Positions 53,456 through 64,000 of a stretch of 64,000 bases of DNA are shown here, piece after piece. The position numbers were made by a program, and so were the translations under genes. The DNA lies in contig BCHX01000006.1 of the NCBI GenBank assembly GCA_001599755.1, positions 917,336-981,335 on the forward strand, in the 5' to 3' direction. The notes below the pieces were generated by a model. That model had not been told where the DNA came from. It worked only from the letters and a program-made list of their open reading frames with translations, and did no database searches. The number at the start of each line of letters is the position of its first letter. The first letter of the stretch is position 1. The DNA comes from Gliomastix tumulicola (lineage: Eukaryota; Ascomycota; Sordariomycetes; Hypocreales; Bionectriaceae).

Positions 53456-55248
53456 CTACAGATACACCAACAGCGCCTCAGAGGCGTAGACGGTGAAGGT
53501 GGCGGCACCAGCAGTAACAGTGGCAGTCTCGTTCACGCTCTGGCCCTGAGGGTTGCAAGTCCCGTTCTCGAACGTGAGTCCCGAGATCGTAGGGCTCTCA
53601 CCGCGGTCGACCCTAGAGGTCGAGTAAGGGGCAGTCAAGCGCTTAGCGTTGACCGACGACTTGGTGAGGCCCTTCAGGGTGAAGGTCTGGGAAGGGCGCG
53701 TGCCAGACGTGTAGTAGTCCGAGTTGTACAGGAGGACCTTGACGGGGCTGCCGTTCTTGTAGATGGCGTACGCCGCGTAGCCGGTCGTCTGGCTGTCCAG
53801 GGGCGCAATCTTGTCGGCGCCGGCAAAGGCGAGGGTGGCAAAGTAGGCACCGTAGTAGGGCGCCCCCATGGAGTATCTTCCCCACCAGCAGTACTGGCAG
53901 TTACCGACAGTGCCTTGGTGGAAGTAGAGCGCCTAACAATGCCACTCGTGAGCTGAAGCCGAGGTCCACGGGGCGCGACCGGGGGGAACATACCTCAGTG
54001 CCCAAAATCAGGTTCTGGATTACGTAGTCGAGCAGCCAAAGACCAGCGCCGAAGGTAGGACTAATACCGCCCCCTCCCTGGGTTGCTATCCGAGGAAATG
54101 AGCCGAACGAACGAGTAGAGGACAGAAAGGAGAAAGGTACAAGCCGGGGGGGGGCGACTTACCGGAATTCGTCTCTCCAAAAACATGCCGTCTACCCTTG
54201 GCGTTAGCAGCCGTAATCTCGCCCTTGAATTGGCTGATCTGGTTAGTGATGGAGCTGTGCTTCATCAGCGCCGGGAGGTTGGCCGTGGTCTTGGACTGAG
54301 GGTAGTTGTGGGAGCTGTATTGCTTGACATAGTCGTTCGCAGAGCCCTCAACGGCAGTGAGGCCTGAGATCTTGAAGTCGTTGGTTCCAAGGAAGACGCC
54401 GGCGGAGATGAGCTGAGTGGTGGACAGGTTTCCAGCCACATAGGTCTGCCACTGGACCTCGTTCGCGTAGTCGGCGGCAGCGTTCCAGGTGCGTCCCTGT
54501 GCAATGGGGTCGCTGCTGCTGAAGACTGTGCAATGGGGCAAAAAGTCAGCTACCGAATGAATCTTCATCGCTGCTCCGCCAATGGAGCAAAGTACCACCA
54601 AGGCACTCACGGTCGGGCTCATTCCCCAATTCAATGGCATGGAGGGTGCCGATCTTCTGCTTGGCCAAGGCAGCGGCCGAGATGGTGTTGGCGATGTTGT
54701 TAAGACGGCGGTTGAGGCCCAAGGTCACCCTTCCGGCGTACGTAGCAGCCAGGTCGAAGAGCTTCGGACCGAAGGTGAGAGTCGCAGGCGCGTCCGCGGG
54801 GCTAGCCACCGTGTAGGTCACAGCTGCAGTGGATGAAGCGTCGTAGGTCGCTCGATCCCTGGCAGACCCGAGTTAATCAATCTGTCTTGGCGGTATGGAA
54901 CGGGGCGTGGGGTTTGGGAGTTCGGATCAACAACGTACTGCGTGGTTCCACCGATTCGCACAGGTGGCCAGGTACCCGTCAAATCCTTCAGGTTCTGCAG
55001 ACACTTGTTCGTGGCAGGGACATCCGTGAAGTACGCCGGGAAAGCGAAGAACTCGAGGCTGTATCTAGTCGTCAGCTGCTGATATGAAGAGGTATGTCCA
55101 ATATTGGGTTCACTCACGACACACCGAGAGGCGCTGCCGAAAGCTGGACACTAGCATTCGCTGGGGGCGAGCTGGGAACAGTGAAGTCCAGACCACTGGC
55201 TGGAGCAAGGTGGCTCAAAAGCCATAGCGCGGTCAATGGTGCAATCAT
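53456..55248 (-). CDS. Secreted GH79 beta-glucuronidase-like enzyme
   Basis: Minus strand, six exons: 55248-55118, 55064-54939, 54858-54611, 54525-54163, 54085-53994 and 53932-53456; 478 residues. Fungal GH79 enzymes remove glucuronic or 4-O-methylglucuronic acid from arabinogalactan-type glycans with retention. A signal peptide (MIAPLTALWLLSHLAPASG) is followed by the (beta/alpha)8 barrel: SYSLEFFAFPAYF, WPPVRIGGTTQ, the acid/base Glu166 in ELGNEPD, and the nucleophile Glu286 in VFGETNS. The C-terminal beta domain runs from about Gly335 to the end (YYGAYFATLAFAG ... SEALLVYL). Every exon junction restores a conserved segment. Full family length. Divergent from the sugar transporter at 56066. 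Confidence 0.92.
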
Positions 55249-55359
55249 ATTGGAAAGGCTCGGCTTTCAAAGCAGGTAAGAGTAGATATCGGATCGAGGC
55301 TGGATCTGTGTGTGTTCTTCCTTGAAGCCATGACTACGAAACACCGGCATCATCCAGAG

Positions 55360-55367
55360 TACTTATA
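55360..55367 (-). promoter_or_regulatory. TATA box of GH79 gene
   Basis: TATAAGTA on the minus strand, about 112-119 bases before the ATG at 55248. Confidence 0.45.
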
Positions 55368-55925
55368 CTCAGGCCTTCATCGTCGTTGAGCCGAGAGGGA
55401 TTCTCTTTGTCAAAGCTTCGAACCCTCGAGACTCCCAAAGCTGACCTCATTGAACCACAGAACGAACGGTGGTGGATCGATCTAAGGAGCTTCGGGTAGT
55501 CTAAGCTCGATCTCAGCTTCCATGCCTCGTGTCCGGGACTTACCCCGATCTCCCGGCCCCAAGTTTCCTGTGCAGATTTGACTGTTTCACTGGGGTACAT
55601 GCAGACTATCGAGCCGAGTTTGCGGGGTCGGCATCTTTTGCGCCGAGTGATTTGACTCTATTTTACAGAATATTACTTAAGGTCTGCGGCCTAGGGAACG
55701 CCACCGCGCGAACATCCACCGAAATGGCGAAATGGCTGGATCCCCACGGGGTCACGCGAAGTGAACAAATCGTTAATTTCTCTTCAAAAGAACGGTCTAG
55801 CCCAGTCTTTTCAGGGTGAGATTCAACCTGTACGAGAGGCGAGAGTCGACCTGTCAGGGGGTTCTGGATCGTGGGAGAGAGTTAGCGCGTGGAGGAGACC
55901 CGGCGCGTCGAGGGGAGAAGAAGCC

Positions 55926-55931
55926 TATATA
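55926..55931 (+). promoter_or_regulatory. TATA box of sugar transporter gene
   Basis: TATATA 135-140 bases before the ATG at 56066. Confidence 0.45.
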
Positions 55932-56065
55932 CGGATGCACGCGTCGTCTCTACATTGCGTCTTCTACTCACCAAGCATTCCCACTGCCTCTGCTTCCCTC
56001 CGACCCAACACTCTTTCTCTGACTCTTGATTCAGCATATTCCTTGCGCTCTTTTTGTCTGACACA

Positions 56066-58382
56066 ATGTCTCCTCCATCACCCAACGTCGACACCGTTGG
56101 GGAGCCAGGCCACAACGACCTGAAGCCCGCGGTCCTCCAGACTGAAGATCGTGAGGGCCCCATACTTCGCTCAGCCGAGGACGATTTGTCCGTCTGGCAG
56201 GGCGTCCGTCGCTTCAAACGTGCTGGCTGCATTGCCATGCTAGCCGCCTTCTCGGCTGCCTTGGACGGTTACCGTGCGATTTATATCCCCCCCCCCCCCG
56301 TTTCTCCAATTGGGCATTTCCCTTCCTTTTGCTAACCCTGCTTCCTTGCAGAGATCAACTTGAACGGCGGTATTGTCTCCAACAAAGGCTTCATTCGCCA
56401 GTTCTCTCGTCCCGGCACTTCCATCATCGATGGAAAGTTCATCTCAGCTTGGGGTGGTATCCAGTCCGCTGGCCAATTCATTGGCCAAGTGGTATGCGGC
56501 CCTCTTATTCTTCTGTTTTTTTTTTTAAAAGGTGGCTAACATTATACCTTTAGTTCCTCCAATATATCACTGAATCCATGGGCAGAAAGCCCGCTTTGCT
56601 CATTATCTGGCTCACCCTCACCATTGTATGTCCACTTCAAGGAATGTCTTGGCGGCAGGATTTCCCACTGACACTCTCTCACTAATTAAACAGAGCATCT
56701 TTGTGGAAACCTTTGCACACAACTGGCAGCACTGGCTTGCCGCGAAGCTGCTCTCGGGTATGGGAGTTGGCATGCTCCAGTCCACTCTCCCACTCTACCT
56801 GTCCGAGATCTCGCCCACGCAGCTCCGAGGTTTTTTCATCAACGCGTATACCTTGTGAGTCCTATCTTCTCTGTCATTTTTGTGGCTTATTCATGAAGAC
56901 TAAGTCGTGACGCAGCTGGTTTGTCCTCGGTCAGCTTTTCGCCTCGGTCGCTCTGAACAGACTTAATGCCAGCCAGCCCTATGACTACAAGACTCCTATC
57001 TACACCCAGGTATAACGCATTCCTCCCTCAAATCTCACCCTATGCAAGCAGTTTCGTCTAACCAGAGTATACAGTGGGCTATGATCGGCATCATTTTGGT
57101 CATCTTCCTCGCCATCCCTGAGTCGCCATGGTGGCTAGCCAGTAAGGGCAAGGTTGAGAGAGCGTCCAAAGTACTGCGCAGATGCTACGGTGGAGTTGAA
57201 GGCTACAATATCGAACAGCAGATCGTACGTGTCTTCCCCTTGCAAGCTTGGGCCTCACTTGGGTCACTAATCCTCTTGACAGGAAATCATGACGGCTACT
57301 GTTGCTCTTGAGCGCCAACAGGCAGAGCTGTCCAACGAGCTCGGGCCTTTTGCTGTATTCCGCGGCCGCAATCTCCTCCGATTCGTCATTTCTGGCTGGC
57401 CCAAACTGACCCAGCAATTCGTTGGCCTTGCTGTGTTCAACACGTATGCCACATACTTCTGTGAGTCGCCCCTCACCCCGGCCTACCTGTCTGCTTCTCC
57501 TAACCACATTGATCCTTAGTCCAATACGCCGGAAACAAAGATCCTTTCCTCGTCACGCTGATCCTCTCATCCGTCCAGCTCATCTCGATGCTCCTCACCG
57601 CAACGCTGACCGATCAGCTTGGCCGTCGCCCTCTCACGGTCTATCCATATGCCCTGACCGTCGTCTCTGTTCTGTGTCTGGGTATAATCGGGTGCTTCGA
57701 TTACAGCGCCAAGGCCACAAGCTCTCTGCTGGTATGTGGCTCGTAAAGGATTGGCTATCTTTTATAGGTGTATGCCACTGACACGACATATCAAGGTATT
57801 CTTCGCGTGCTTGGCTACCTTTTCGACCACGGGTGCCTCGTCTATCGGATACGCCTATGCTACTGGTATGACCTCAATTCCAGCACCTAGGTTCAAATGC
57901 TGACCTACAACACTGCAGAGATTCCCCAGCAGCGACTGCGAGCTCAGACGGCAGGATGGTCACTGGCCACCACCAACCTCTTCGCCATCATGTTCAGCTT
58001 CGTCACTCCCATCATGATCAACGGTGACGGCACCAAATGGGGCGTGAAGACTGGCTTCTTGTACGTATCTCCCCCCCCGGCAATCCCCTATGCTACCCAC
58101 ACTCGGTCAGGGCTAATGATGATTTCAGTTTCGCTGGTACTGGCAGCATCGCTGTCACTATCGCTTGGTTCCTCCTGCCTGAGGTTACCCGACGAACTCC
58201 TGCTGAGATTGATGAGCTGTACGTCTTATCCCTATACTGTCTCCTTAGTTTTGTGCTTCGTTGCTAATGTACGCCCCGATAGGTTTGAGAAGAAGGTTCA
58301 TCTCCGCCACTTTGATAAATTCGTCACGGAGGCCCAACAGCATTCCGGTCGATACAACGAGAAGAAGGATTTGGAGCAGTGA
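56066..58382 (+). CDS. MFS sugar transporter
   Basis: Twelve exons: 56066-56273, 56352-56491, 56554-56625, 56694-56854, 56916-57009, 57066-57224, 57283-57460, 57520-57731, 57796-57865, 57919-58060, 58129-58218 and 58283-58382; 541 residues with every junction in frame. Plasma-membrane, proton-coupled hexose or oligosaccharide uptake is expected for this family. Signatures: INLNGGIVSNKGF in the first helix region, the GRKPALL loop between helices 2 and 3, PESPWWLASKGK after helix 6, DQLGRRPLTV between helices 8 and 9, and PEVTRRTPAEIDELFEKKV after helix 12. The layout is that of alpha-glucoside/maltose-type transporters (long N terminus, ~540 residues). The intron density is by far the highest in the window. 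Shares its promoter region with the GH79 gene. Confidence 0.93.
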
Positions 58383-58610
58383 TCTACTGGTACATGCCAT
58401 CCATGTGCCGGATCGTAGTGAGGCTATGTCTTTGGTGAATACTTGAGATTTGGTCTCGAGTGTCTTCTCGTATTACATTCACAGTTACCTGTGATGCCTA
58501 CTAGATACGAGGCTGTTTATTGGACTAAGCCTACTACCAGATATCCATCTTATATATCATGGGCCACACACCTCGGTTCGTAATACAAGCACGCCTGGTC
58601 TTTTTTCTTC
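58383..58610. other. Convergent spacer
   Basis: 228 bases between converging genes (sugar transporter and HET protein 2). No gene. Confidence 0.55.
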
Positions 58611-60918
58611 TTATTCTATGATGATAACCTCCCTCTGAGCAGAACCTAGAAGATCCTTCCACACATGAGTTTCTCCCAGTAGCAAACGGTAATACAGAAG
58701 CGCAGCGTGCCCTACCCTTCGATATTTGCCCAGTTCTGTCTGCTCGACAACCAAGAATATGTAATAGGAGGAATTATCTTTCTTCCCCAGATATAATAGC
58801 CTACACTTCTTGATCTGAGGCTTTGGCTCCTCAAAGTCAAGCAACATGCTGTCGTTCTGGAATAAAGGCCCGTCGCTCCACGTTCGAAACTTGACGCCGC
58901 CCGATGACAACGCCTCGGCTGCGTCCAGCACCTTCCCCTTAAGGGCGAGGAAAGCGGAATGGACCTGTCCAAAGGGCGACTGCTGCGAAACCAGTTTCAC
59001 GCCGCTATCGACCAGCTGTATATCTGGTTTGCTCAACTTGCGGATGGCGACGGGGTACGGGGCCATGACCCAGGACCAGGTCGGGCCTCCAAGGCGCCTT
59101 GTACAGTCGACCACGCCCTCGAAGGGGTCCTTCTTCTTTGGTAAGACATCTAAGCTGCGGAAATTGCGCGTCGTACGGTACCAGGCCAGGTGCTTCACTG
59201 CGGTGCGCCCCCAGAACCCGGCTATGTACGTGTCGTTCCACACGCCCGCTAGCTCTGTCACGATGCCCGCCAGCGCCAGCGGCCTGTCATCGAAGCTGCT
59301 CAGCTGCCTCTCTGAGTAGTCGCGCACGATGTCTATCCAGATCGAATCCTGCATCAGATCGATATAGAAGTCTCTGCTTCCTTGCGTGCGCCTTTCGGCT
59401 AGGTTCTTGTCCACCATGCCGAATATCTCTACGGGCAGCTCGGGTGCGTCGACTTCCATGTCGATGTATGTCGGGAAAACGGGTCGGTAGTTGTCGGTCA
59501 GACACTTGAGCGTGATCTGGGTTGAGTCGAAGAGGACGGCCCTTGGTGAGAGGCACAGCTCCTGGTAGGTCCATCCGCGCTGGAAGATGGGTTCGTCCGA
59601 CGAGTACGTCTTATTGAGGGTCGTTAACTTCGCGTAGACGGTGCCCGTGGTGACCTTGTCGACATATAAGGGGAGTTGAATGACCTGCTCCAGTTTCCCG
59701 TTGCCAAGGAAGCCGTCAGTGACCTTCTCCGCGCTAGCCGCCACAATGGTCAGCGTCGAGTTCTTGTATATTAGTCCCATAGCTGCAATCTGGTCCAGCT
59801 TATCGTCATCGTCATCCTGTACGATGCAAAGCGCGTCCACCCAAAGGTAGCGCAGGCCAATGGCGCGACATACTTCGATCCCGTCCGTGATCGTCTTGGG
59901 CAGACTGGCAGCGTCGATGGCTTGCGAGTGTTCTTGGATGTTCGCGGCCGTGGTTGTCAGTTGCGCGACTCCGCCCCAGCAGTAGCTAAGAGTCGCGTAC
60001 GCCCCTTTCTCGTCCGGACTGCTCTGCCGGAGCCGAAGCCTTGGAGATTCCAAGTCGATAACCCTGCGAGGCAGTGGAACCTCGCGGCGTCTAGGGCACG
60101 AAGCATGCTCATCCTGGCACTCGTCGAGCCAGCGACGGATCTCGGTGGCTGCTTCGCTCGTCAGATCTGTGCTCTCGCGTCTCCCTGGCACAATACCAGA
60201 GGCAGGATCGGCTATGGTGGGTGATCTTAGCTACAATGACTCGGGCTAGGCGCAAGGCGGGCTTACCGTCAAATGTGACCAGGTGCCATGACCCAGAGTC
60301 CGGGAGGCCTGGGACAAGCCTCTTATCCTCCGGGATGTGAATCGCAATTCCGCCAAGCAGCCTCCCTTCCAAAGGATGTCCAGGGGCGCCGCCACCTTGC
60401 ACGCCGTCGCTTGGCAGGGTGAAGCTCCCCGTGACCCTGATCTCATCCCGCACTACCCAGCCGTCGTCCTCGTAGTCCCAGTCTTCATGTTCGGTGATGT
60501 TCCAGATCTCCTGGCAGAGGGCACATCCCTGGGACGCCCCCTCCTGGAGGTCGTACCAGCTCAGATGCCTGTAGCCGCCGTCATCGAGCAGCCCGCGGAG
60601 ACCATCCGCGGTTCCGGTCATGGCGTTGCACGTGACGCAGCACGTTGTGCTCGAGGTAGGATGCCAGGCAAGATCTTCTCTTCGCATTCGTCGCGTTGGT
60701 GGTGATCCTACCTCATCGTCGCTTTCCTTGGGGCCTGCACTCTCTGTCGGCTCGACACCATCCGGCTCACTGCCTTCGGTATCGATCCAGATACCGTCTA
60801 GCTTGTCGTTGCCGTCCATGTCGTCCATCTCGCCATTGTTGCTTGCTAAGCGCTTGCGTTTTAGGCAGCTAGAGCCACCTCCAGTTTCGCGGGACGATGC
60901 TGATCCTTGGTTAGCCAT
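58611..60918 (-). CDS. HET-domain protein 2
   Basis: Minus strand, exons 60918-60267 and 60211-58611, 750 residues. Expected to act in heterokaryon incompatibility. The N-terminal 100 residues are acidic and disordered (DDMDGNDKLDG, PKESDDEV) with a basic KRKRL stretch that could be a nuclear signal. A cysteine-bearing segment (STTCCVTCNAM, GCALCQEIW) follows, then the HET domain: YATLSYCWGG (about 289-298), RYLWVDALCIVQDD (about 338-351) with AAMGLIYKNSTLTIVAAS, and RGWTYQELCLSPRAVLF (about 429-445). The C terminus is variable (GPTWSWVMAPY). The 55-base intron joins TFDG to ADPAS in phase 1; its acceptor is CCATAG. Intact. Confidence 0.92.
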
Positions 60919-61262
60919 CCTCCGCCACGGTTGAGATGGCAGTGGCAAAGAATAAGAAATCGAGAGAGAGAGAGAGAATGTTGAGGTTTTTACCTGGATC
61001 GTGTGCGCCAGTCTCACCACGCCAGGCAGCAGGTTTGACTAAGCGCCCAGCGAAAGAAAGTGGGGGAGTGCAAAAGCAGAAGGTGTCCCACTGGGATCAC
61101 GGCTGCGAGTTCTCGATTACAATCCCATATGAAAAGGTCATCTTGTTCGAATGGTGTATGTTTTGTGATGTGTTTTGCCTAAAAACAACCTTCCCCTCAG
61201 CTTTCTATTGGAAACAGACTCTTGCATCTAGTACCTTAAGCCCATTCCGCATCCTTGCCATC
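60919..61262. other. Spacer between two minus-strand genes
   Basis: 344 bases with the HET 2 leader (GA dinucleotide run at about 60962-60975) and the MBL gene 3' region. No gene. Confidence 0.55.
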
Positions 61263-62510
61263 TCAGGCAAGAGCCCCCTTATAACTCTCGAGGAACTGCC
61301 ATCGCCCCTGCTCCTTCCAGCCCTTCTTCTTCCAGTCATTCGCCTTCTTCGGAAACAAGTTCACGATGTCCATAAGCGGCGTGTCGTGCGCAATCACGAC
61401 GAACGTGTCCTCCCGGGCATCGAACTCAATCAGCTTGCCCACAGTATCCACGATGTCGGTGGTGTTGCGATCCCAAGCGTCCACGTACGTCTGGTAGAAG
61501 GGCTGGTCCCACGCGTGGTGGGGATGGACGTCGTCTACGATTTTCTGCCCTGAGAAAGACGTGCCGGGCTTGAATGGAGGCTCGGAATAGGGCGAAGGTC
61601 GGAGGACTTTGGGCAGATGAATCCATGGCGATGGGCGGAGGGCGCCTCCGTGATGGCAGCTGTCGGCTCCGAAGAGGATGAAGGTGTCTGGGGTGGTGCG
61701 AGCGAGAGCGTTGAGGTGTCCGATGGCATGCTATCTTCTCGTCAGCCCTCTTGTGAAATCATTGCTTTAGGAGGTCGTCTTACGCCCGGAGAATGGAGAA
61801 GGTAGAAGCTTCCGTCACCGAAGTAGTCGAAGGCCTGGAACCGGCCAATTTTGAGAGGCGTCGCGTCAAAATCGATTTCCCGCAGCTCTCGTCCCCTAAT
61901 ACTGTTAGCTCCTGTCATAGTTGGGAGTTGATTTCCATCATGCTCACTCGTAGTCAGATTGGAGGATCAGGCCATTGGGATTGGCAGGGTATCCAGGGAG
62001 GAAGGTCTCAGAGAATCCGGGCCCCACGACAAGCGACGTGGTATTTGGGAAAGTCGAGGGATCACCGATGTGATCAACATGCGAATGGCTGTTCTTACGT
62101 CAGTTCCGCCTGTTTCCCCCCCAGAGTAGTGAAGAATACACAGACCTTATGATCACAGCATTGATATCAGCCCTGTCAATGCCCCCTTCCTCCAGAATAG
62201 TAGCAACATCCTTCTCAATGCTGAAGCTCACAAGTCCCTGCTCAGCCTGCTCGATAAGAGGATTAATCACATCCGGCGGCAGATTCTGATAGTCGGGACG
62301 CCAGCCCAGGTCGAAGACGAGCTTCTGGCCCGAGGGATGCTCCAGGAGGAACGAGAACACAGACGCGTCGAGATCCTCGTGTCCGGTGATCTTCTCTTCG
62401 ACGAAGCTGGCGGTCGGCACCTTGATGCTGACGGTGGTGTCGATGATGCTGACTTGGATCACGCTCTGTGACGCGGGGATCTGGAAGTGTGGGATCGAGA
62501 GGGAGGACAT
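61263..62510 (-). CDS. Metallo-beta-lactamase-fold hydrolase
   Basis: Minus strand, exons 62510-62146, 62088-61948, 61895-61784 and 61730-61263; 361 residues, cytosolic. The zinc-binding motif HSHVDH (His123, His125, Asp127, His128) is formed only after splicing of intron 1, which strongly supports the model. Further metal-ligand candidates are LLHSPGHAIGH (intron 3 falls inside it), GADSCHHGG and VVIAHD near the C terminus. The architecture (IDTTVSIKVP, VFDLGWRPD, then HxHxDH) is that of fungal lactonase or quorum-quenching-type lactamase-fold proteins; lactone or ester hydrolysis is likely but the substrate is unknown. Length is normal for that group. The donor of intron 1 is GTCTGT, weaker than usual. 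Confidence 0.9.
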
Positions 62511-63742
62511 GGTGGGCGGTCAGCTGCTGGCTCAGAGGTATGATGCTGCAGAGTGAATTGGGAACACTTCCATCTCTTCGGTGCCGGGCCATCTTTATAC
62601 TTAGCTGCTTGACGCGTCGGTGTCATAGGGACCTATTGCTTCATGAGTGATAGACCAGTCCCAACAGTCAACACTTCGAGACCCTTTGACAAATGACCCG
62701 TGACGATAACGTTATTCCCTCACTGACAGCCGGGCTACCCCCAAAAATCTAACGCCGCCGTCTTGGCATCTTAGTCTTGAAGAGAGTATTATGCTGGCAT
62801 TGCTGGCGTTGCTGGGGACGGATATCCGCAGCATTCACACAACTTGAGGCCGAACATTTGTCATGGACACAAACGGAAGGTGGGTCGCATAACGTTATCA
62901 CGAAAAATAAGCTCGTACAATCCCGCGTGTCTGGCCGTCGTCGTGGTTGGTGATCACAATCGCTGAGCTCTCCATGATCTGTGTGCGTCTAGAGCCTTCT
63001 ATCTACATAGCACAGCGGGTCGTATGATCATTGGAACCCTAGATATTGCGTGACGTTGCATGTAGGGCTGCAGGCGCGGGTTCCTCTTCATCCTCCATCG
63101 TGCTTAATCGCGCTTGTGGCAGGGCTCGCGGTGTATGGCCTTTGAGGAGACGGCTATATCTCTTCCCACCATCTCCAATGATGACCTCGTCCTCCGCACG
63201 TCAGCAGAGCGACCAAAAGTTCGTCCGGCGGACTGGATCATTTTCTGAAGATGGCACAGACCGGACCAGAAGCTGACTCCGACCAGACCCTCTTAAGTCC
63301 GCCCGTCATCGCCCCCATCACGGACCAGCATCAAGAAAGACCATCACGTTCACATCGCAGGTGGCACAGCTTCGTTAAGATAGCTGTCGTCTGATCAGCT
63401 TATTGATCTATGAAGAATCTAGGCTGACCATGTCCGCATGTTCCACCAATGAAGTCTCAATATCCCACTGATGAACACACACACCAGGTCCGCACCACTT
63501 CCCCCAAACCATTTTCTTGCCAAACTTTCCATGTCGAGAGCCTGAGATGTTCGAAAATGAGCAGACACCCTTCCGTTTGCTGGAAGTTTGTCCGCGTCCG
63601 CATCGATACTAGTCCTGTTCGCGTTTGTCAGACACCATATTCCTCAGAGTGAGCGTTGTGCACTTACCCATGGCTCTTGACGTTTCACACCTTGAGTTCC
63701 AGACAAATGCTCTCAGGTGCCGTTGCCCCTGGAGTGTTGGAT
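62511..63742. other. Intergenic region
   Basis: 1.2 kb between two minus-strand genes. ORFs of 60-76 codons lack motifs. No RNA gene recognised. Confidence 0.5.
62592..62599 (-). promoter_or_regulatory. TATA box of MBL-fold gene
   Basis: TATAAAGA on the minus strand, 82-89 bases before the ATG at 62510. Confidence 0.5.
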
Positions 63743-63996
63743 TTACCAGTCGGGCATGCGAGGCACAGGCTATATCATCCTTTGTTAGCTGCTTACCTCC
63801 AACAAAGACTCCCGCCCCTTGTTTCGGGACTTACTCTAGCAGGAACCGTCTCAGACACCCATCCGTGGGGATAGCCGAATGGATCAGTGACAGAGGCGTT
63901 GCCCCAGGCGCGCCGGAGAACCTCTCCGTTCTTTCTGCGACGGGTCTCAGCCTCAGCAAGACGAGCCTCGGCAGTAGCAACACCCTGCTGAGCCAT
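63743..63996 (-). CDS. Small two-exon protein, possibly cut by window edge
   Basis: Minus strand, exons 63996-63835 and 63769-63743, 62 residues if it starts at 63996. Not recognised. The ATG lies in CGCCATGGC, a strong context, but only four bases of the window lie beyond it, so an upstream exon cannot be excluded. The N-terminal part is a charged Ala/Glu/Arg helix (VATAEARLAEAETRRRKNGE), followed by DPFGYPHGW. The intron (65 bases, donor GTAAGT, branch AGCTAAC, acceptor ATAG) leads to a nine-codon last exon ending PRMPDW and TAA. Without splicing the frame runs into a stop soon after. The compact, conserved-looking ending and good splice signals argue for a real gene. Confidence 0.5.
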
Positions 63997-64000
63997 GGCG

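Larger units (their letters stand above)
55249..56065. other. Divergent promoter region (GH79 / sugar transporter)
   Basis: 817 bases between two opposed start codons, with a TATA-like element on each side (55360-55367 minus, 55926-55931 plus). No gene inside. Confidence 0.6.

Noticed and set aside
1..64000. CRISPR arrays, bacterial operons, tRNA or rRNA genes
   Set aside because: No regularly spaced direct repeats, no cloverleaf or rRNA-like conserved stretch was recognised by eye; introns and gene families show a fungal nuclear genome. A tRNA-finding run would be needed to exclude a tRNA fully.

Overview
The window is nuclear DNA of a filamentous ascomycete, most likely a Pezizomycotina (perhaps Sordariomycete-like) plant-associated or saprotrophic species. 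The basis is the gene content (HET-domain proteins, a NACHT-ankyrin NLR, GH7, GH79 and GH95 secreted hydrolases, a DMATS-type prenyltransferase), and the many short GT..AG introns of about 50-100 bases with CTAAC/CTGAC-like branch points. Coding regions are GC-rich at third positions, so the opposite strand of most genes carries long meaningless ORFs. Gene models were spliced by hand; exons are listed in each entry. All joined exons keep frame.

Layout. 0.8-6.4 kb: a small secreted cysteine-containing protein, a secreted M14 carboxypeptidase and, facing it, a secreted GH7 cellulase. 9.1-10.0 kb: a secreted kinase-like protein. 11.2-17.5 kb: a HAD hydrolase, an SRPK-like kinase with odd active-site residues and a GH95 alpha-fucosidase. 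19.4-27.0 kb: three paralogous single-pass membrane proteins on the + strand with the same exon phases, interrupted by an intronless 744-residue protein carrying an AT-hook-like motif. 27.7-34.7 kb: an Arg/Ser/Asn-rich protein with a possible zinc finger, a secreted FAD oxidoreductase and an OPT oligopeptide transporter. 34.7-36.5 kb: gene-poor, with a degraded coding remnant. 36.5-39.7 kb: the NLR. 39.7-43.7 kb: gene-poor, with microsatellites. 43.7-50.2 kb: the prenyltransferase, a multi-pass membrane protein and HET protein 1. 50.5-52.6 kb: two low-complexity hypothetical proteins. 53.5-58.4 kb: a divergent GH79 / sugar-transporter pair. 58.6-62.5 kb: HET protein 2 and a metallo-beta-lactamase-fold hydrolase. 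A small gene lies at the right edge.

How the genes may work together (inference). Polymer breakdown and uptake are represented by GH7, GH95, GH79, M14, the OPT transporter and the sugar transporter; the GH79 and sugar transporter share one 817-base promoter region. Self/non-self recognition and programmed cell death are suggested by one NLR and two HET proteins within 25 kb. The most unusual parts are the tandem membrane-protein family, the secreted kinase-like protein and the NLR with near-identical ankyrin units. No CRISPR array, tRNA or rRNA gene was recognised.
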